Shown in pieces: positions 11,701 through 22,451 of a stretch of 64,000 nucleotides of DNA. The stretch is from Siphonodentalium dalli (Eukaryota; Mollusca; Scaphopoda; Gadilida; Siphonodentaliidae). The notes under the pieces were generated by a model. That model was not told the origin of the DNA. It made no database searches and saw nothing but the letters and a program-made list of their open reading frames with translations. The stretch's first letter is position 1. Every line of letters begins with the position of its first letter. The stretch lies in contig CP136066.1 in NCBI GenBank assembly GCA_032622095.1, positions 155,519,152 to 155,583,151 on the forward strand, written 5' to 3'. The translations under genes and the position numbers were made by a program.

Positions 11701-12793
11701 ATGTTTAAATTGTTTGACTCTATGATTGTGCCGATTATGCTGTATGGTGGTGAAGTTTGGTGTTTCGAGAAAACTCAAATTTTGGAGACCATACATCTTA
11801 AATTCTGCAAAATTATCACAACAATGAAGTCTAGCACACCAAACTACATGGTATATGCAGAATTGGGGAGATACCCCGTAATGGTCGAAATTAAGTGCCG
11901 AGCAATATCATATTGGTCAAAACTAGTATCGCACGAAGGATCAGAATTAGCTAAAAATGTATTCCTTCTACTCAGGTATATCAATGATGGTGATGCCATA
12001 CTACAAAACAAGATTAAATGGATTTCGTTTATCAAAGAAACTCTGCGAGAAGTAAATATGGAAAGTGCGTGGCAGAATCAGTCACCACTAAGCAAGACAG
12101 ACATGAAACACATGAAAGCGAAATTAATAGAGCAACACACATGTTGCCTCTTCGGCAATCTAAATATGTCTATTTCAAGCCGTGCCATATTTTATCGAAA
12201 CATGAAGGATTCTGTCAGATTGAGCCGATACTTAGTATATATGCCATCTCATCTAGCTACGTATTTACTGAAATTTAGAACAGCCAATCACAGACTACCG
12301 GTAGAGCAATGCAGATGGAATAAAAGTACATGTAAAGACACGAAATGCCCGTTATGTGGCGAAAATGTATGTGATGAATACCATTTTGTTATTTTGTGTA
12401 CTGAACTCAACGATCTGCGAGAAACCTATATACCGAAGTATTACTGGGAAAACCCTAACAGAAATAAATTCTACAGACTGCTGTCACTGCTTAACTTAAG
12501 TATATTGAAAAGAGTGAGCATTTTCTTAAAATTAGCATTTATAAAGTTACCATGAAGCAAGTATTACATTATATTATATATAATGTAAATATTATATGAA
12601 ACCATTTCAGAAAACATATTCCCAAATGTATTAGCATTATTTGTATTTATTATCAATATCATATAATAAGATGAACTCATTTATTGATATATATGTATGT
12701 TGTGTATTGTTTGTATAATGTTGTGTACATAAGTTGTATGGCATGTTGCAACTTAGATGTTGACTTTGCTAATAAACAATTCAATTCAATTGC
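8764..12793 (+). mobile_element. Nearly full-length APE-type LINE (non-LTR retrotransposon)
   Basis: The element has one long intact frame (functional domains 9010-12555) and a ~240-bp 3' UTR. The UTR ends with the AATAAA-containing text AATAAACAATTCAATTCAAT, typical of LINE 3' tails made of a short repeat. No ORF1 is visible upstream of the endonuclease, so it is either 5'-truncated or of a one-ORF type. It is inserted inside an older LINE copy (8030-8762 and 12794-13118). The exact left end is uncertain by tens of bases. I could not identify a clear target-site duplication. Confidence 0.8.
8815..12555 (+). CDS. LINE endonuclease/reverse transcriptase polyprotein, intact
   Basis: The protein would nick target DNA with an apurinic-type endonuclease and copy its RNA there by target-primed reverse transcription. 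Endonuclease blocks run from about 9010: LTLNVCGLEKR, LCFSETKCFL, SGGIMIAAKS, GAVYIPPAG, LLLMGDFNSR (about 9436-9465), IDYALG, and a C-terminal SDIHGAI in place of the more usual SDH. The reverse transcriptase follows with KPIFKGSGDPNLPESYRGI, QTGFRKGHSTVDN, FIDFRKAFDTVW, GEPMSPLLFSLFVND and the catalytic YADD at 11368-11379. The C-terminus has a CPLCGENVCDEYH zinc-knuckle-like motif near 12346-12385. The open frame actually runs back in phase to 8545 through the older LINE. M at 8815 is my choice of first plausible start inside the younger element. No stop or frameshift is seen over 1,240 codons, so it may be recently active. Confidence 0.85.
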   Translation: MRSNVNSFEINFNKNDLHRLTCETTINRPVEISRESPGSENGVISHGVDSRQPVHGVISHEPETRFLNILTLNVCGLEKRLQYKEFHDLITRYDILCFSETKCFLEDQIIIPGFEICVVKGKHIGNGTRSGGIMIAAKSDLFQYVVPLKSDNSNVAWIRIDASDKQSSPLLLGAVYIPPAGTRYANDDWNLKLEDDIRKFQMKNDLLLLMGDFNSRTNNVSDVSADNDTGDMYHIFENTTVCKTVNTFLSSIEDEYYDDECNDDDFDKTFQVPNRILQDKGKVNSYGYKLLGLCKFMTLFIVNGRCGDDKCGKFTSSDRTVIDYALGTKRLLSKIENFKVHDHCSLFSDIHGAIHLVIKFNFPNRYIRNNFTDENSTVGEQMIKTKRWDPQKGRMLPRNINSDDITLILGELTDLENNSCLSQTNIDDICGLITRALNTAADRTLGTYKPQNKTRENIRKDKAWFDGECRTLRNQFNHSKREYNKTKSIIDKDIMKQHCAKYRGVMDRKIKEMRVKQVSELRDAAKYSGKSFWDRLDKMCSDSQTKKCRGNVTIEQFEEYFKDLNINDCNDESDISDYVDMDFNENHESHLNRPITQEEIFSAVSKLKNGKAVGADQILNEYIKESVGEMMSIYVRFFNLILSSGHFPKQWAVGMIKPIFKGSGDPNLPESYRGITLLSCFAKLFTSVINNRISSFAEDNDLVDKIQTGFRKGHSTVDNIFILHALINVYLQSGRKIYCTFIDFRKAFDTVWRDALWLKLMQADINGKILQVIRSMYDNIKLCVKNNNSQSDFFISQIGLFQGEPMSPLLFSLFVNDIQSFLSDCAISNLNYFDEKYFEHIGCFINILCLLYADDTVILSDSEDNMHRALSAFADYAEAWNLQVNTMKTKMVIFTNKWSKNLPIFTYRGQEIQILKEFKYLGIKLFYNGRFCQSIKQTQNTATRAMYGLLNRTRKLQLPLDIMFKLFDSMIVPIMLYGGEVWCFEKTQILETIHLKFCKIITTMKSSTPNYMVYAELGRYPVMVEIKCRAISYWSKLVSHEGSELAKNVFLLLRYINDGDAILQNKIKWISFIKETLREVNMESAWQNQSPLSKTDMKHMKAKLIEQHTCCLFGNLNMSISSRAIFYRNMKDSVRLSRYLVYMPSHLATYLLKFRTANHRLPVEQCRWNKSTCKDTKCPLCGENVCDEYHFVILCTELNDLRETYIPKYYWENPNRNKFYRLLSLLNLSILKRVSIFLKLAFIKLP

Positions 12794-13118
12794 ACAATAG
12801 ATTGACCTGTTTGGGAAGGTAGTTAAACCGATGCTATTGTATGGCTGTGAAATACGGGGCTATCAAAATATTCAGGATTACGAGAAACTCCAATTGAGAT
12901 TTTTGATATACGTTTTAAATTTAAAACCGAGTACACCAGATGTTATGGTATATGGTAAAACTGGAAATTATCCACTTAAAATAGATATAGATGTTCGTAT
13001 GATCTCATACTGGGTGAGCGTTATCAATTCCGGAAGTGCGAAAATTAATGCAATTCTTAATAGGACCAATAAACAACAGACCATGGATCCAGATATTACT
13101 GTACTGCATGCAATGTAG
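12794..13118 (+). pseudogene. Old LINE reverse transcriptase fragment, 3' part
   Basis: The translation KPMLLYGCEIRGYQNI...LNLKPSTPDVMVYGKTGNYP aligns with the 'PIMLYGGEVWCFEK...MKSSTPNYMVYAELGRYP' thumb region of the intact LINE just upstream. It therefore continues the split copy that ends at about 8762. About 25 residues are missing at the junction, suggesting a small deletion when the younger LINE inserted. The frame ends at 13118 and the remainder is not recognisable. Confidence 0.8.
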
Positions 13119-13889
13119 CGGCAACTGGGTATGCATATCATGTGTTTAATTGTGTGAGAACGGAATCACTGAGGCGACGTTTCTTACCTGCATACCGCAC
13201 TCAGTCACCAAATTAATACAATCTGGGGCAAATAATTAATACAAAAACTGCTGTAAAACTTCACAAATTAGAAGAATTTATACGAGCCCTAACTACACTG
13301 CTTGGTTCACCGCTGACACACCCATGCACCCCACCAAATTCATAACTGTTCACTGAATAATGCATACATGTGTCACCAACGCGAGTTCCTTGAGTCAAGA
13401 TTATTAATATTTTGACCTCTTATGTCACATATATGTGTTTAAATGGGCGAATACAAGAGAGAGATGCGTCCTGTGTTTTCTTGTGATTAAACCTCACGTC
13501 AAGTTTGTGTCGATCGGATAATGAATACTAAAGTTATCACACGGAAACCAATACTGTTGACGGACTGATTACAATATACGACGTTTTGTAACGGACATGT
13601 CGAAATGAAGACGATATACTTGTCGGATGAAACTTGACAACTTCGGTTGGAAGTGAATGCGGATATATTATCGACCGAATTTCGACATATATATAATTGT
13701 AACTAACAGCACTAATGTTAAGAGTTTTTATTTCAAGAATATTACAAACAAGGTGATTTGTAACACACATGTATATATCACAAGCCTCCATGCAAGAACA
13801 TTAAAAAATAATAAGATGAGAATAAACTAAAAAGCATTTTATACGCCCGTTTGAATGTTACCAGTCTTTTTTATTTATTTTTATGTCCT
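13119..13889. other. No gene recognised
   Basis: I saw no supported coding, RNA or repeat feature. Part of it may be unrecognised 3' sequence of the old LINE. Confidence 0.4.
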
Positions 13890-14300
13890 ATCCGTCGTAA
13901 AAAAAAAAAAATTCTGACCGATTACTTCAGTTTGGATCATTTTATCGGAACCATGCAAAGTCGGTATGTGTTTTATCGGCTAACAAATTCAGGTCAATGT
14001 TCGAATGGTTCGGTCCAATGAATTTTGCAGGAGTTATGATCCTTTTTCGAGTTATAATTTTCCCGATTTGACAGAAATTTGGTTGCCGACCGATGGCTCC
14101 AGATTAGTTTAATTGCGCGGAACGAAAGTTGGTACGTTTCTCTGCCAAAGACTACAGGTTAAGTTCGTATATGGATTCGTTTCAATGTTTTGTAAAGCAG
14201 GAGTTGAAGCCCTTTTTCGACTTGGAATTTACCTGGTTTAATATTACTATGAGCAAACATATACGCGGGCGTATTTAGCCCCGCCCAATTGTGCTCTTGT
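13890..14300 (+). repeat. Diverged copy of the mollusc-type dispersed repeat seen at 18.6-19.4 kb
   Basis: Phrases such as GAGTTATGATCCTTTTTCGA, CGACTTGGAATT and GGGCGTATTTAGCCCCGCCC echo the 'gagttacgcccctttttgg' and 'gggggcgttacctccgcc' text of the better preserved copy. The spacing is similar but the identity is low. Confidence 0.45.
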
Positions 14301-14569
14301 TGATAGCTGGTACATGGCCATCAGAACCTCTCACGAATATGTTTATATATTCTATCTCATTATTTTCTTGTTTAGAAAACCGAGATAACATCTTCAATGT
14401 GTCGGTTCTGATGAGGCACATATAGGGTTAGTGATTTACTCTTGTTTCCTTGCAATAGTCATGGATAGTGTGTCTTAAACGGTTCCCACCCCTTAATTCG
14501 ATTCCAGGAGTTTAAAGCTACTCAATCTGATTATATTATCCCCATGTCATCAGATTCCAAAAACAACTT

Positions 14570-14890
14570 GAAATGCCGCTTCATTTATCATAATCGATTA
14601 ATAGCCGAACAAATAATGCTAACCACTGTCAACTATAGTATAAAAATGCCCAAAAAGTGTCATATATCAACATTTTGTTCAACGTAATTTTGTATCGAGA
14701 GTATGTCGGTCGGCATTCTGGCAAATATTCGAGGTGTTAAAAATAAACAGATTTCAAAACCCGAAATCTGATCACTCTGGGCTTTGATGGGTGGGTTCCT
14801 CAAACTCAAATCTAATATTTGTTTTTACCACAGAAGCCGAAGAAATAGTAATTAATTTAGAGGCGTTAAATCGGATTGTGCATCTTTAAC
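14570..14890 (+). repeat. Dispersed repeat family R3, copy a
   Basis: Landmarks are ATGCTAACCACTGTCAACTA, ACATTTTGTTCAACG, GATCACTCTGGGCTTTGATG, then a GTTTTTACCACAGAAGCCGAAGA block and TCGGATTGTGCATCTTTA at the end. Related copies are at 36850-37225 (minus), 44980-45275 (plus) and 45825-46070 (minus). No coding frame is shared. Confidence 0.65.
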
Positions 14891-14899
14891 TAAGGAGAA

Positions 14900-17800
14900 A
14901 CAATAGACCCTACACTATATCGTCAAGATTATAATGACACATTAATCTTAGTGTATTTCTAAATTAAGTAGAGCGCATGTGTAAAATTCGAAATCATATC
15001 GATCGCGTTCTCACACAAAAACAAGGAAATAAACACGACGTGTATGCTTTGTCAAATGACCCGATGTTTGGTCGAACTGGCTAATGAGTTCGTGTTTACA
15101 TAATTTATATATTCGCCCCTTTCAAATTCCGAAATAGGTTCACTGCGCAAATTGGCTGCCGTATTTTTTATAAATAGTTGCGAATTTCCAATATGGGATT
15201 TGGTTTTCCGTCATAAGTTTGGTACTAACTAACACATTGATTTTAGGGGGGGGGGGGGGGCTTGAAGTGAAATACAAACTACATTTTTTCTACATTTTAT
15301 GGTCCAATAATTGGAAGGTTTAGATTTTAAAAACTTGCTCGTTTCACTTTAAGAATTCAACTAGTCTGTGTAAACATGCACTCGGGGATTGTTTTAACTT
15401 CAGTTTTTGGATGTATTTCCGCGGTTGGATAAATTCTGTCTTACTTCATTTGAGAAGTTTGAAGCAGATTGGACGTATTTTGTGGAAGATAGTTCGTATG
15501 ATAGATATAATATATGTGGTACCATTATCTGACCGTCATAGAACACGACTAACTCAATTATATAGTGCCACTGAAAAGGGGGCGGGGTATATATATAACA
15601 AGTCATGACTCTGATTCCGTCACGAAAATCGTCAGCGGATTTCTTGGTTCACATATTTGAGATCTTAAAGGAAACCAGGAATCTATATGTTCTACTAAAA
15701 AGTGTCACAACTGTGAAACTATATGTGCAATTATCGGACACACTAGCCTAATCAGTCTTGAAATACGACCGTGACGGAATCACATAAGATCGGTGTTGTG
15801 GTTCCGTCACAAAAGGGAGATTTATCATACTTGGTATGCCGGGGTGGTGGGTGGTCCGAGGGCAAAAAAACGCGTTTTTTACAACCTCGTGCAAATTTTG
15901 TTACTAAAGACCTTTTGTGCCCGTATTTGACATTTGTAACAGTTTAAAACATGTTATAAGGATTTATAACTGCAAAAACACCATATTTATGTTACCGTGG
16001 CCTCATATGGGCCTTAGTGGAGATGACATTAAGCTATGGCATGTTGAATATGGGGCGGTGTGGTGAAAACATTCCTTCCCGACATGCACCCTTTGGAAAG
16101 AAGCTTCGAGAAATGTAAAACTGAAATAAATAAACTTGTCTTGATGTAACTAAAGCCTAAATCATCGTGTGCATGGAAAAAGAGCGAGCAACTGTCTAAA
16201 CAATTAATGTGACTATCAATGGCTAGAATATAACTGTCATCACACTGTTCATCGGTGCATCAAGCCAATCAGTGAAATATTTGCATGTCATCATCTCATA
16301 TGATCGGTTACTCGCACAACACCTAAAATATCCAAGTCTGCCATAGTGACTGTTTGTCATAAACGCCACCGGTGCATACTGTTCTACAAATTTTAGAAAT
16401 CTGTGGTCCCATGGGGATTTTATAAATAGATAATTGTTTTTTCCGGTTATTTTGGGACGCGTTAAAGTTGTACTGCGACCCCGAGTCCGGTAAAAGCTGT
16501 AGTTGGAATGTCCAAGTTCGTGAAATTTCTACTGACTATGCCGATGATTTGAGAAGCTTTATGTTTTAGGATATTGTAGGAAGGCTAATCTGGCAGTGTC
16601 AAATTGAGCTATAGCGATGGGATATCTCGCAGGACAACACATTTCGGGTTTTCGTGTGGTGTGTATTAGCTGGATGTCTTATAGTTGCAGTGTGTAACTA
16701 TTATGACTATTATGACCGCGTTAATTGTGTTCGATGTTTAGGTGTGAACAATGGCCGGGCCATGCACACTTGAAGATTTTATGGCGGGAACACAATTTTT
16801 TATCCGCATTTAGAAGCTTTCTGGTTTGGTGAATGAAAAACCTGCAGTAATAAGCCGTAGTTGTTTGTAATAATTTGAAGGATTAGTTGTTTTAACGGAA
16901 TTCTGAGGCGGTGCATTAATGTAACAAATATATTTTATATTATAATTTATATTTATGGCTAATAATATGATCTTGAGGGCGTTACCATGTCTGATTATGG
17001 TTTTCTTGTATCATGGTATAGTATACTATAGAGGCGCATATATTGTAACGGAATATAATGGCAGTGTGCGGGGGACAGAACGCTGCTAATGACTATGTGC
17101 ATGGCCTCTGGTAAAATAATTGAAGCTGATTTGAAGCACCCGTGTGAATTGTCTGTTATGAGTTGCGTGTGCCAAACAATAGGATAATCTCTAAACTATT
17201 CCATCGCCAGCCTTGTGGAAATTTGTGTGCGTTACCAAAAATCAGGGAACGATTGTAACAATAGGATTTGGCTCTAATTTCATTTATAATGAATAATAAT
17301 AGCAAAGTCGTTGAATATGTTCGCTATGCAATGTCATTGATGGAGTATCGATAATGAGTTGAACAGTTCAACGCACACCTATATTTAATGATAGTGCATA
17401 GTGCGTTCCTGGACGGGAACAAATCAATCATGAGGTCTAAATACCCATTATTTATTACAACCTATTAAATGTTCTCGTGTTACACCGTGTATGTATTTAT
17501 ATACGCGAGAAATGCCGCTTTTCCGATAAATGCTACGACGCTCAATCGAGACGCCAAGTTTCACTTCCGATATTCAAAGTTTGTTTTGACCATTATTGGA
17601 CAGCAGAGAAAATGAGGTAATGTTCCTGGAACTTAACGACACCCTATATACGAGTTCCAGTCGTCCTAAACAAATATGTCACTGGGTGATCATAGTGAAT
17701 GCCTTTTTTTTTTTTGGAAAAATCTATAAAGCGTCATCATTTTTGTGCATTTATCACTAAAATAATGTCAACAAAAAGTAAATAAATATACTTATATTAT

Positions 17801-18590
17801 GGTGAATTGGTCACTGTGGCTGATGGGATCCCCGTCATAATAACGTATGTACAAAACCACATTGTACCTCGGTAAATTATCTCGTTCGTGGAATCTATAT
17901 TAGCGAACGTTACATCACCAATGTATATAAATACCGCCGACCCTATCAAACTGGGACGAGTTTCGCAAAGATGTTAGGGTTAGGGTTACCGGGACCGAAT
18001 TCACATTCATGCAGTAGCTCGTCTTATTGTCACAGGAAAGCAAAGCCCACTCCATTCCAAACTGGGCCGGCGATGTGACTTACCTTGTTTTATTTTGTGA
18101 GTTGTGTGTATGTATCCTTATGGATATCATTTTGAGTTATGAATTATTGCAATCTAGTGGCCTGATTGGTGCCTGTATGGACTCCCTTTGCTAGCCGCCG
18201 ACCTCCGGCCTTGATCAAACGGGGGAGGGGTGACCCAAAATTAGCGATGACGAACATTGCAAACAACCTGTAGAAAATGGTGCAATCCGGAGTAGACCAC
18301 GGAAGATGGATAATCAGGAGAAGTTCAACTGGCTATTCACCTCAGAAAATGAGTGCATACTAAAATTACTAGGCCGATATTTGTGTAACTGCTTTTTGGA
18401 AAGAGACGACAGTAAACCAATGTCAGAATAATATAATCTACCCACTCATGGCATCATATATAATATATACCGAGTAGTATGGTCACATCTTACTGTCCAT
18501 AATTATACACTTGCAGACTGTATAATACATATCTCTATGAATCTTTTTATACTATCCATATCCATGTCAAGTAGTTACCCTGTCTACTGA
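14900..18590. other. Long stretch without a recognised gene
   Basis: I found no exon or RNA gene I could support. It contains a poly-G run near 15246-15260 and a short TTAGGGTTAGGGTTACC at 17974-17990 that is too short to be telomeric. A segment near 16950-17015 (TTTATGGCTAATAATATGAT...GGTTTTCTTGT) recurs at 22045-22110. Confidence 0.45.
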
Positions 18591-18599
18591 CTCCTATTA

Positions 18600-19370
18600 T
18601 TATGCCCCCGATCTCCGATGGAGATTTGGGGGTATATAGTGGAGCCCTCCGTCCGTCCGTCCTTCCGTCCGTCCGTCCGTCCTTCCGTCCTTCCGTCCTT
18701 CCGTCCTTCCGTCCGTACGAACGTTTCAACTCATAACTTTGGTTTCGCTAGCTCAATTCAGTTGATCTTTGGTATGCTAATAGACCAGCCGGGGGGACAA
18801 GATTTCCCCATAACTGCGGTTTCGTCCGCCAATTTTTTCCAGAGTTACGCCCCTTTTTGGACTTAGAAAATTCAGTTTTCTGTGGCATGCGAACGTTTCA
18901 ACTCATAACTTTGGTTTCGCTAATTCAATTCAGTTGATCTTTGGTATGCCAATAGACCAGCTGGGGGGGACAAGATTTCCCCATAGCCGTGGTTTCGTCG
19001 GCCCATTTTTTCCAGAGTTACGCCCCTTTTTTGACTTAGAAAATTCAGTTTTCTGCTACTTTTTTTGGTTTCCAGATGATAACTTGATTTTGGATTGTTT
19101 ATTTGCAAAACCCGTATTTTTGTGTATTACCAATATCGCAATACAGGTCAAGGTAAAATTTCGGTTCAATCGGATAATTTTTGTGAGAGTTATGACCCTT
19201 TTTCGACTTAAAAAATTCAGTTTTTTTTTTAGAAAATTCAGTTTTCCTTCTATTTTTGTGGCACCAGACCAAATTTGAAGCTAATATAGAACAACATGTG
19301 GCATTTTTATAGCGCTTAACCAGAAAGTTTCTCTGATTGTACAGTCGGGGGCGTTACCTCCGCCTAGCGG
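18600..19370 (+). repeat. Mollusc-type dispersed repeat with GTCC microsatellite and ~170-bp tandem units
   Basis: The element opens with CCCCCGATCTCCGATGGAGA, runs through a (CCGT/CCTT)n microsatellite at about 18645-18715, then has two close ~170-bp units. These start near 18720 and 18893, each with AACGTTTCAACTCATAACTT, CAGTTGATCTTTGGTATGC and GAGTTACGCCCC. A third diverged unit follows, and the end is CGGGGGCGTTACCTCCGCC near 19345. Short frames across it encode only PSVRPSF-like repeats. Confidence 0.75.
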
Positions 19371-20125
19371 TGCACTTGTTAATCTTGCAATTATAGTTGG
19401 GACCTGACAACTCTCAAACTTTTGCACTTTGGAAGAAGTGATCGGAATGCAGACTTACAATATATTATATAGTTTATAAGTACGGTGCACCATTCAATTT
19501 CAAACACTTACATATTTAGAGTTATCAACCCTAGACAAATCACTGTAACTACTTGACTGGATTACTATAATCAAGTTATATAATATGTTTTGTTTGTTTT
19601 GTTAAAATATACCAGTTTATGTTCTAGTCATACCTCTCGGGGTCCATTGTATGTAATAAATCTATCTATTCTATAACTCTACGAAAATTGGTTAGTTGGT
19701 GCAGTTGGGCCACATATGTATGTGGGATAACTCTATATAAAATTAAATAGGCATTCATGTTTTAGAGTGAAATATTAATATAGACACATATCATTACATT
19801 ATTTTGGCGGGTGGGAGAGATGCCTCAGGGGAGGTTTCGAGTAGGACCACCCGGAGGTATCAACAGGAGTGTTATTGACATGGGAAGCAACTCTTCTATC
19901 TACGAGTCTGCCTCTATGCCCGCTCATTACGCCACCATAGTGTGGTGTTTCTAGCTTTTGGTTTTTTGATATCGCATGGTCGATCGATAATTCACTGGGT
20001 GATTGTACATTCGGCAAACCTCGTCAGATTCCGTCACCGTTTCATCGTACCGATAATTACGATAGTACAACTAAGATTGGCACATGTGTTTACGTCACCG
20101 GTGTAATTGTGGGGACATGCTTCTA
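19371..20125. other. No gene recognised; possible LINE tail near 19.65 kb
   Basis: TGTAATAAATCTATCTATTC at about 19651-19670 looks like a CR1-type LINE 3' tail, but no coding part is attached. Nothing else is recognised. Confidence 0.35.
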
Positions 20126-20885
20126 TTATGAAGGTTTGCTATCCCGAAGGTCCGCTATTCCGAAGGTTCTCTATTCCGAAGGTTTTTGTTATTTTTAGGT
20201 TAATTCTATATTTTAAAGTATTGAGACTAATTTGAGAGGGTTCATTTTCACAAAGATTCTTTATATGGAGTGTGCGCTCACATCCGAACTGATCATGCGC
20301 GCACACCGATACAGATACAGGAGGAAATAACTTAACTTAGAACATTAAATGTGATTTTGTTTTGTTTTCGCTGGTTTTCTTGAGATTTAATGTCATTACA
20401 TGGGCCCATACTTTTGAATTCTTGGCATATACTATGAATGTTGTGGTATACATGGACCCTCCCGCATTGGGACATGACATAGTTTCAGTTGACTTAAGTG
20501 GTGTTCTGTGTGTGCTCCAATTTGGAGTTCAATATTTTAAGGGCCAAGTTTAGAATTTTATGGGTCCATACCTTTGAACTCTGGGCATATAATATGAATA
20601 TTGGGGGGCATGTCTCTATTCCGAAGGTTCACTATCCCGAAGGTCCACTATTCCGAAATTTCTCTGAATGTTCGCTATTCCGAAGGTTCACCAATCCGAA
20701 GGTTCGTTATTCCGAAGGTTCTGTGTTCCAAAGATTTTTTTTATTTTAAGGTTAATTCTATATTCTAAGTAACGAGAGGGTTCATTATCACGAAGATTCT
20801 TTTTATGAAGGAAATAACGTAAAACATTAAATGTGATTTTGTTTTGTTTTCGAGGGTTTTCTTGAGTTTAATGTCATTACGTATG
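20126..20885 (+). repeat. ~480-bp tandem duplication with CCGAAGGT minisatellite
   Basis: Two blocks each carry a short TATTCCGAAGGTTC array (20135-20180 and 20615-20730). Each array is followed by AGGTTAATTCTATATT, GAGAGGGTTCATT, AAGATTCTTT and TGTGATTTTGTTTTGTTTTC. The spacing between equivalent points is about 480-550 bp because of indels. A further local repeat (TGGGCCCATACTTTTGAA at 20401 and TGGGTCCATACCTTTGAA at 20560) lies between them. Confidence 0.7.
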
Positions 20886-21339
20886 ACCTTATTTCTCATT
20901 ACATATTCACGCCAAGGAGCCCACACAATTGCTATGTTACGATGCGATTTAATGTGATTATGTGTGACCTAATATCTCAATAATCTGAGGCAAGAGTACG
21001 CCTGCTAAAGGCGAATTATAACAGTTGGGGGTATAACGCTCAATAAATACTGGAGGCTATAACAAACTGCGCAGTAGAATATCGCTGAATGGACGAGTAT
21101 GAGATGAGCCTAAATGCAATTGTGACTTTGTTTAAAAGCCCACTTAATTTTCGAGTCATTAATTTTTTATAGTATATACGGTTTTAATAACAATTTATGC
21201 CATAAAATTTGAATAAACTACTATAATTCATCACCATCTGAAAGGCAGAATACTTCTATCTCCTAGTTTGAAACACCTTCAAAATACCGCGTCGTATATC
21301 TAGCAATTAGCAACCAACATGTCCTCCTCGGCTTCCCAT
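20886..21339. other. No gene recognised
   Basis: No supported feature. The text is AT-rich and lacks recognisable motifs. Confidence 0.4.
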
Positions 21340-21870
21340 AGATTTCAACGTAATTTGATACTTATGGGTATTTGTGTCCGGGAAGTGTTTTGGACGGGTC
21401 AAATCGTGACCCCGACCTGACCTTGACCTTTAAAACTGTCAATGCAAGGTCAATTTGGGTAAAACGGACAAATTTCGGCGAAATTTGATACCTAGGGATA
21501 CTTTGGTCCGAGGAGAGTTTTGAACGGGTCAAATCGTGACATCGGCCTGACCTTGACCTTCAATATGGCCAATCAAAGGTCAACTCGGATAAAACGGATA
21601 GATTTCGACGAAATTTGATACCTATGGGTACTTTTGTCGGGGGGGGGGGTGTTTTGGACGGGTCAAATCATGACTCTGACCTTACCTTGACCTTCAAAAT
21701 TGTTCATTAAAGGTCAAGTTGGGTAAAACGGACGGATTTCGACGAAATTTGATACCTATGGGTAATTTTCTACGGGTGGGGGTGTTTTGGACTGGACAAA
21801 TCATGACCCTGACCTGACCTTGACTTTCGAAATAGTCAATTGAAGGTCAAATCGCACCTTTCACCGGAAA
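21340..21870 (+). repeat. Tandem array, ~130-bp period, rich in TGACCTTGACC
   Basis: Four units are marked by AAATTTGATACCTA-like text at 21352, 21482, 21612 and 21746, so the period is 130-134 bp. Each unit contains TTTTGGACGGGTCAAATCGT, then CCTGACCTTGACCTT, then AAGGTCAA. A second array of the same family lies at 39000-39425 and a single unit at about 27900-28020. The unit carries TCAAGGTCA-type half-sites in both orientations. Confidence 0.85.
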
Positions 21871-22451
21871 GCAGATGGGAAACAGCCCGGGTAAAGTCGG
21901 GCCTATCAGCTTGTGTAATAAAGAAGACAGTTTGATGAAAGTAATGTATGACACGAGAAACGGGAAAACTTGAAATATGGAAGTATGCAAATTTCCCGCA
22001 TAAAATTTGAAAGCTAGTTTATAGAATAATTGTATTATTATTTATATTTATGGCTAATAATACGATCTTGGTGGCGTTACCATTTCTGACTATGGTTTTC
22101 TTGTGTGATACTGACAATGGGGGAAAGCGACTACTCGGTCTCTCTATTTATTCCTCTTCCCCTCTCAGTCCACTCCTTCCCGACCTCCTCGTCTATATTT
22201 ATTTACCCCATATCACCCATGCATGTACTGAGTTCGTTGTTGTCTTAAACGTTCTGTTGCGTGGCGCCCCCTGGAATCACAGTGAGTACATGACGCGAGC
22301 CCGTATAACCCACTACTTATTGTATAGTTCTCGAGAATTCTCGAATCACGGAGCAGTTATAGAAATGGGGGAGGAGTAACTGAGAAGGGAAGTGTATATA
22401 ATTGAGGATGATTTATCGGGCGGACGAGGACTCTTCTCTTACACAGATATA

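Noticed and set aside
8545-12555. A single 1,336-residue open frame as one protein
   Set aside because: Its first ~75 residues belong to a different, older LINE copy; the fusion is an accident of insertion, so I call the younger part separately.
17974-17990. TTAGGGTTAGGG telomere-like text
   Set aside because: Only two to three units, with no subtelomeric context; expected by chance or as a minor interstitial trace.
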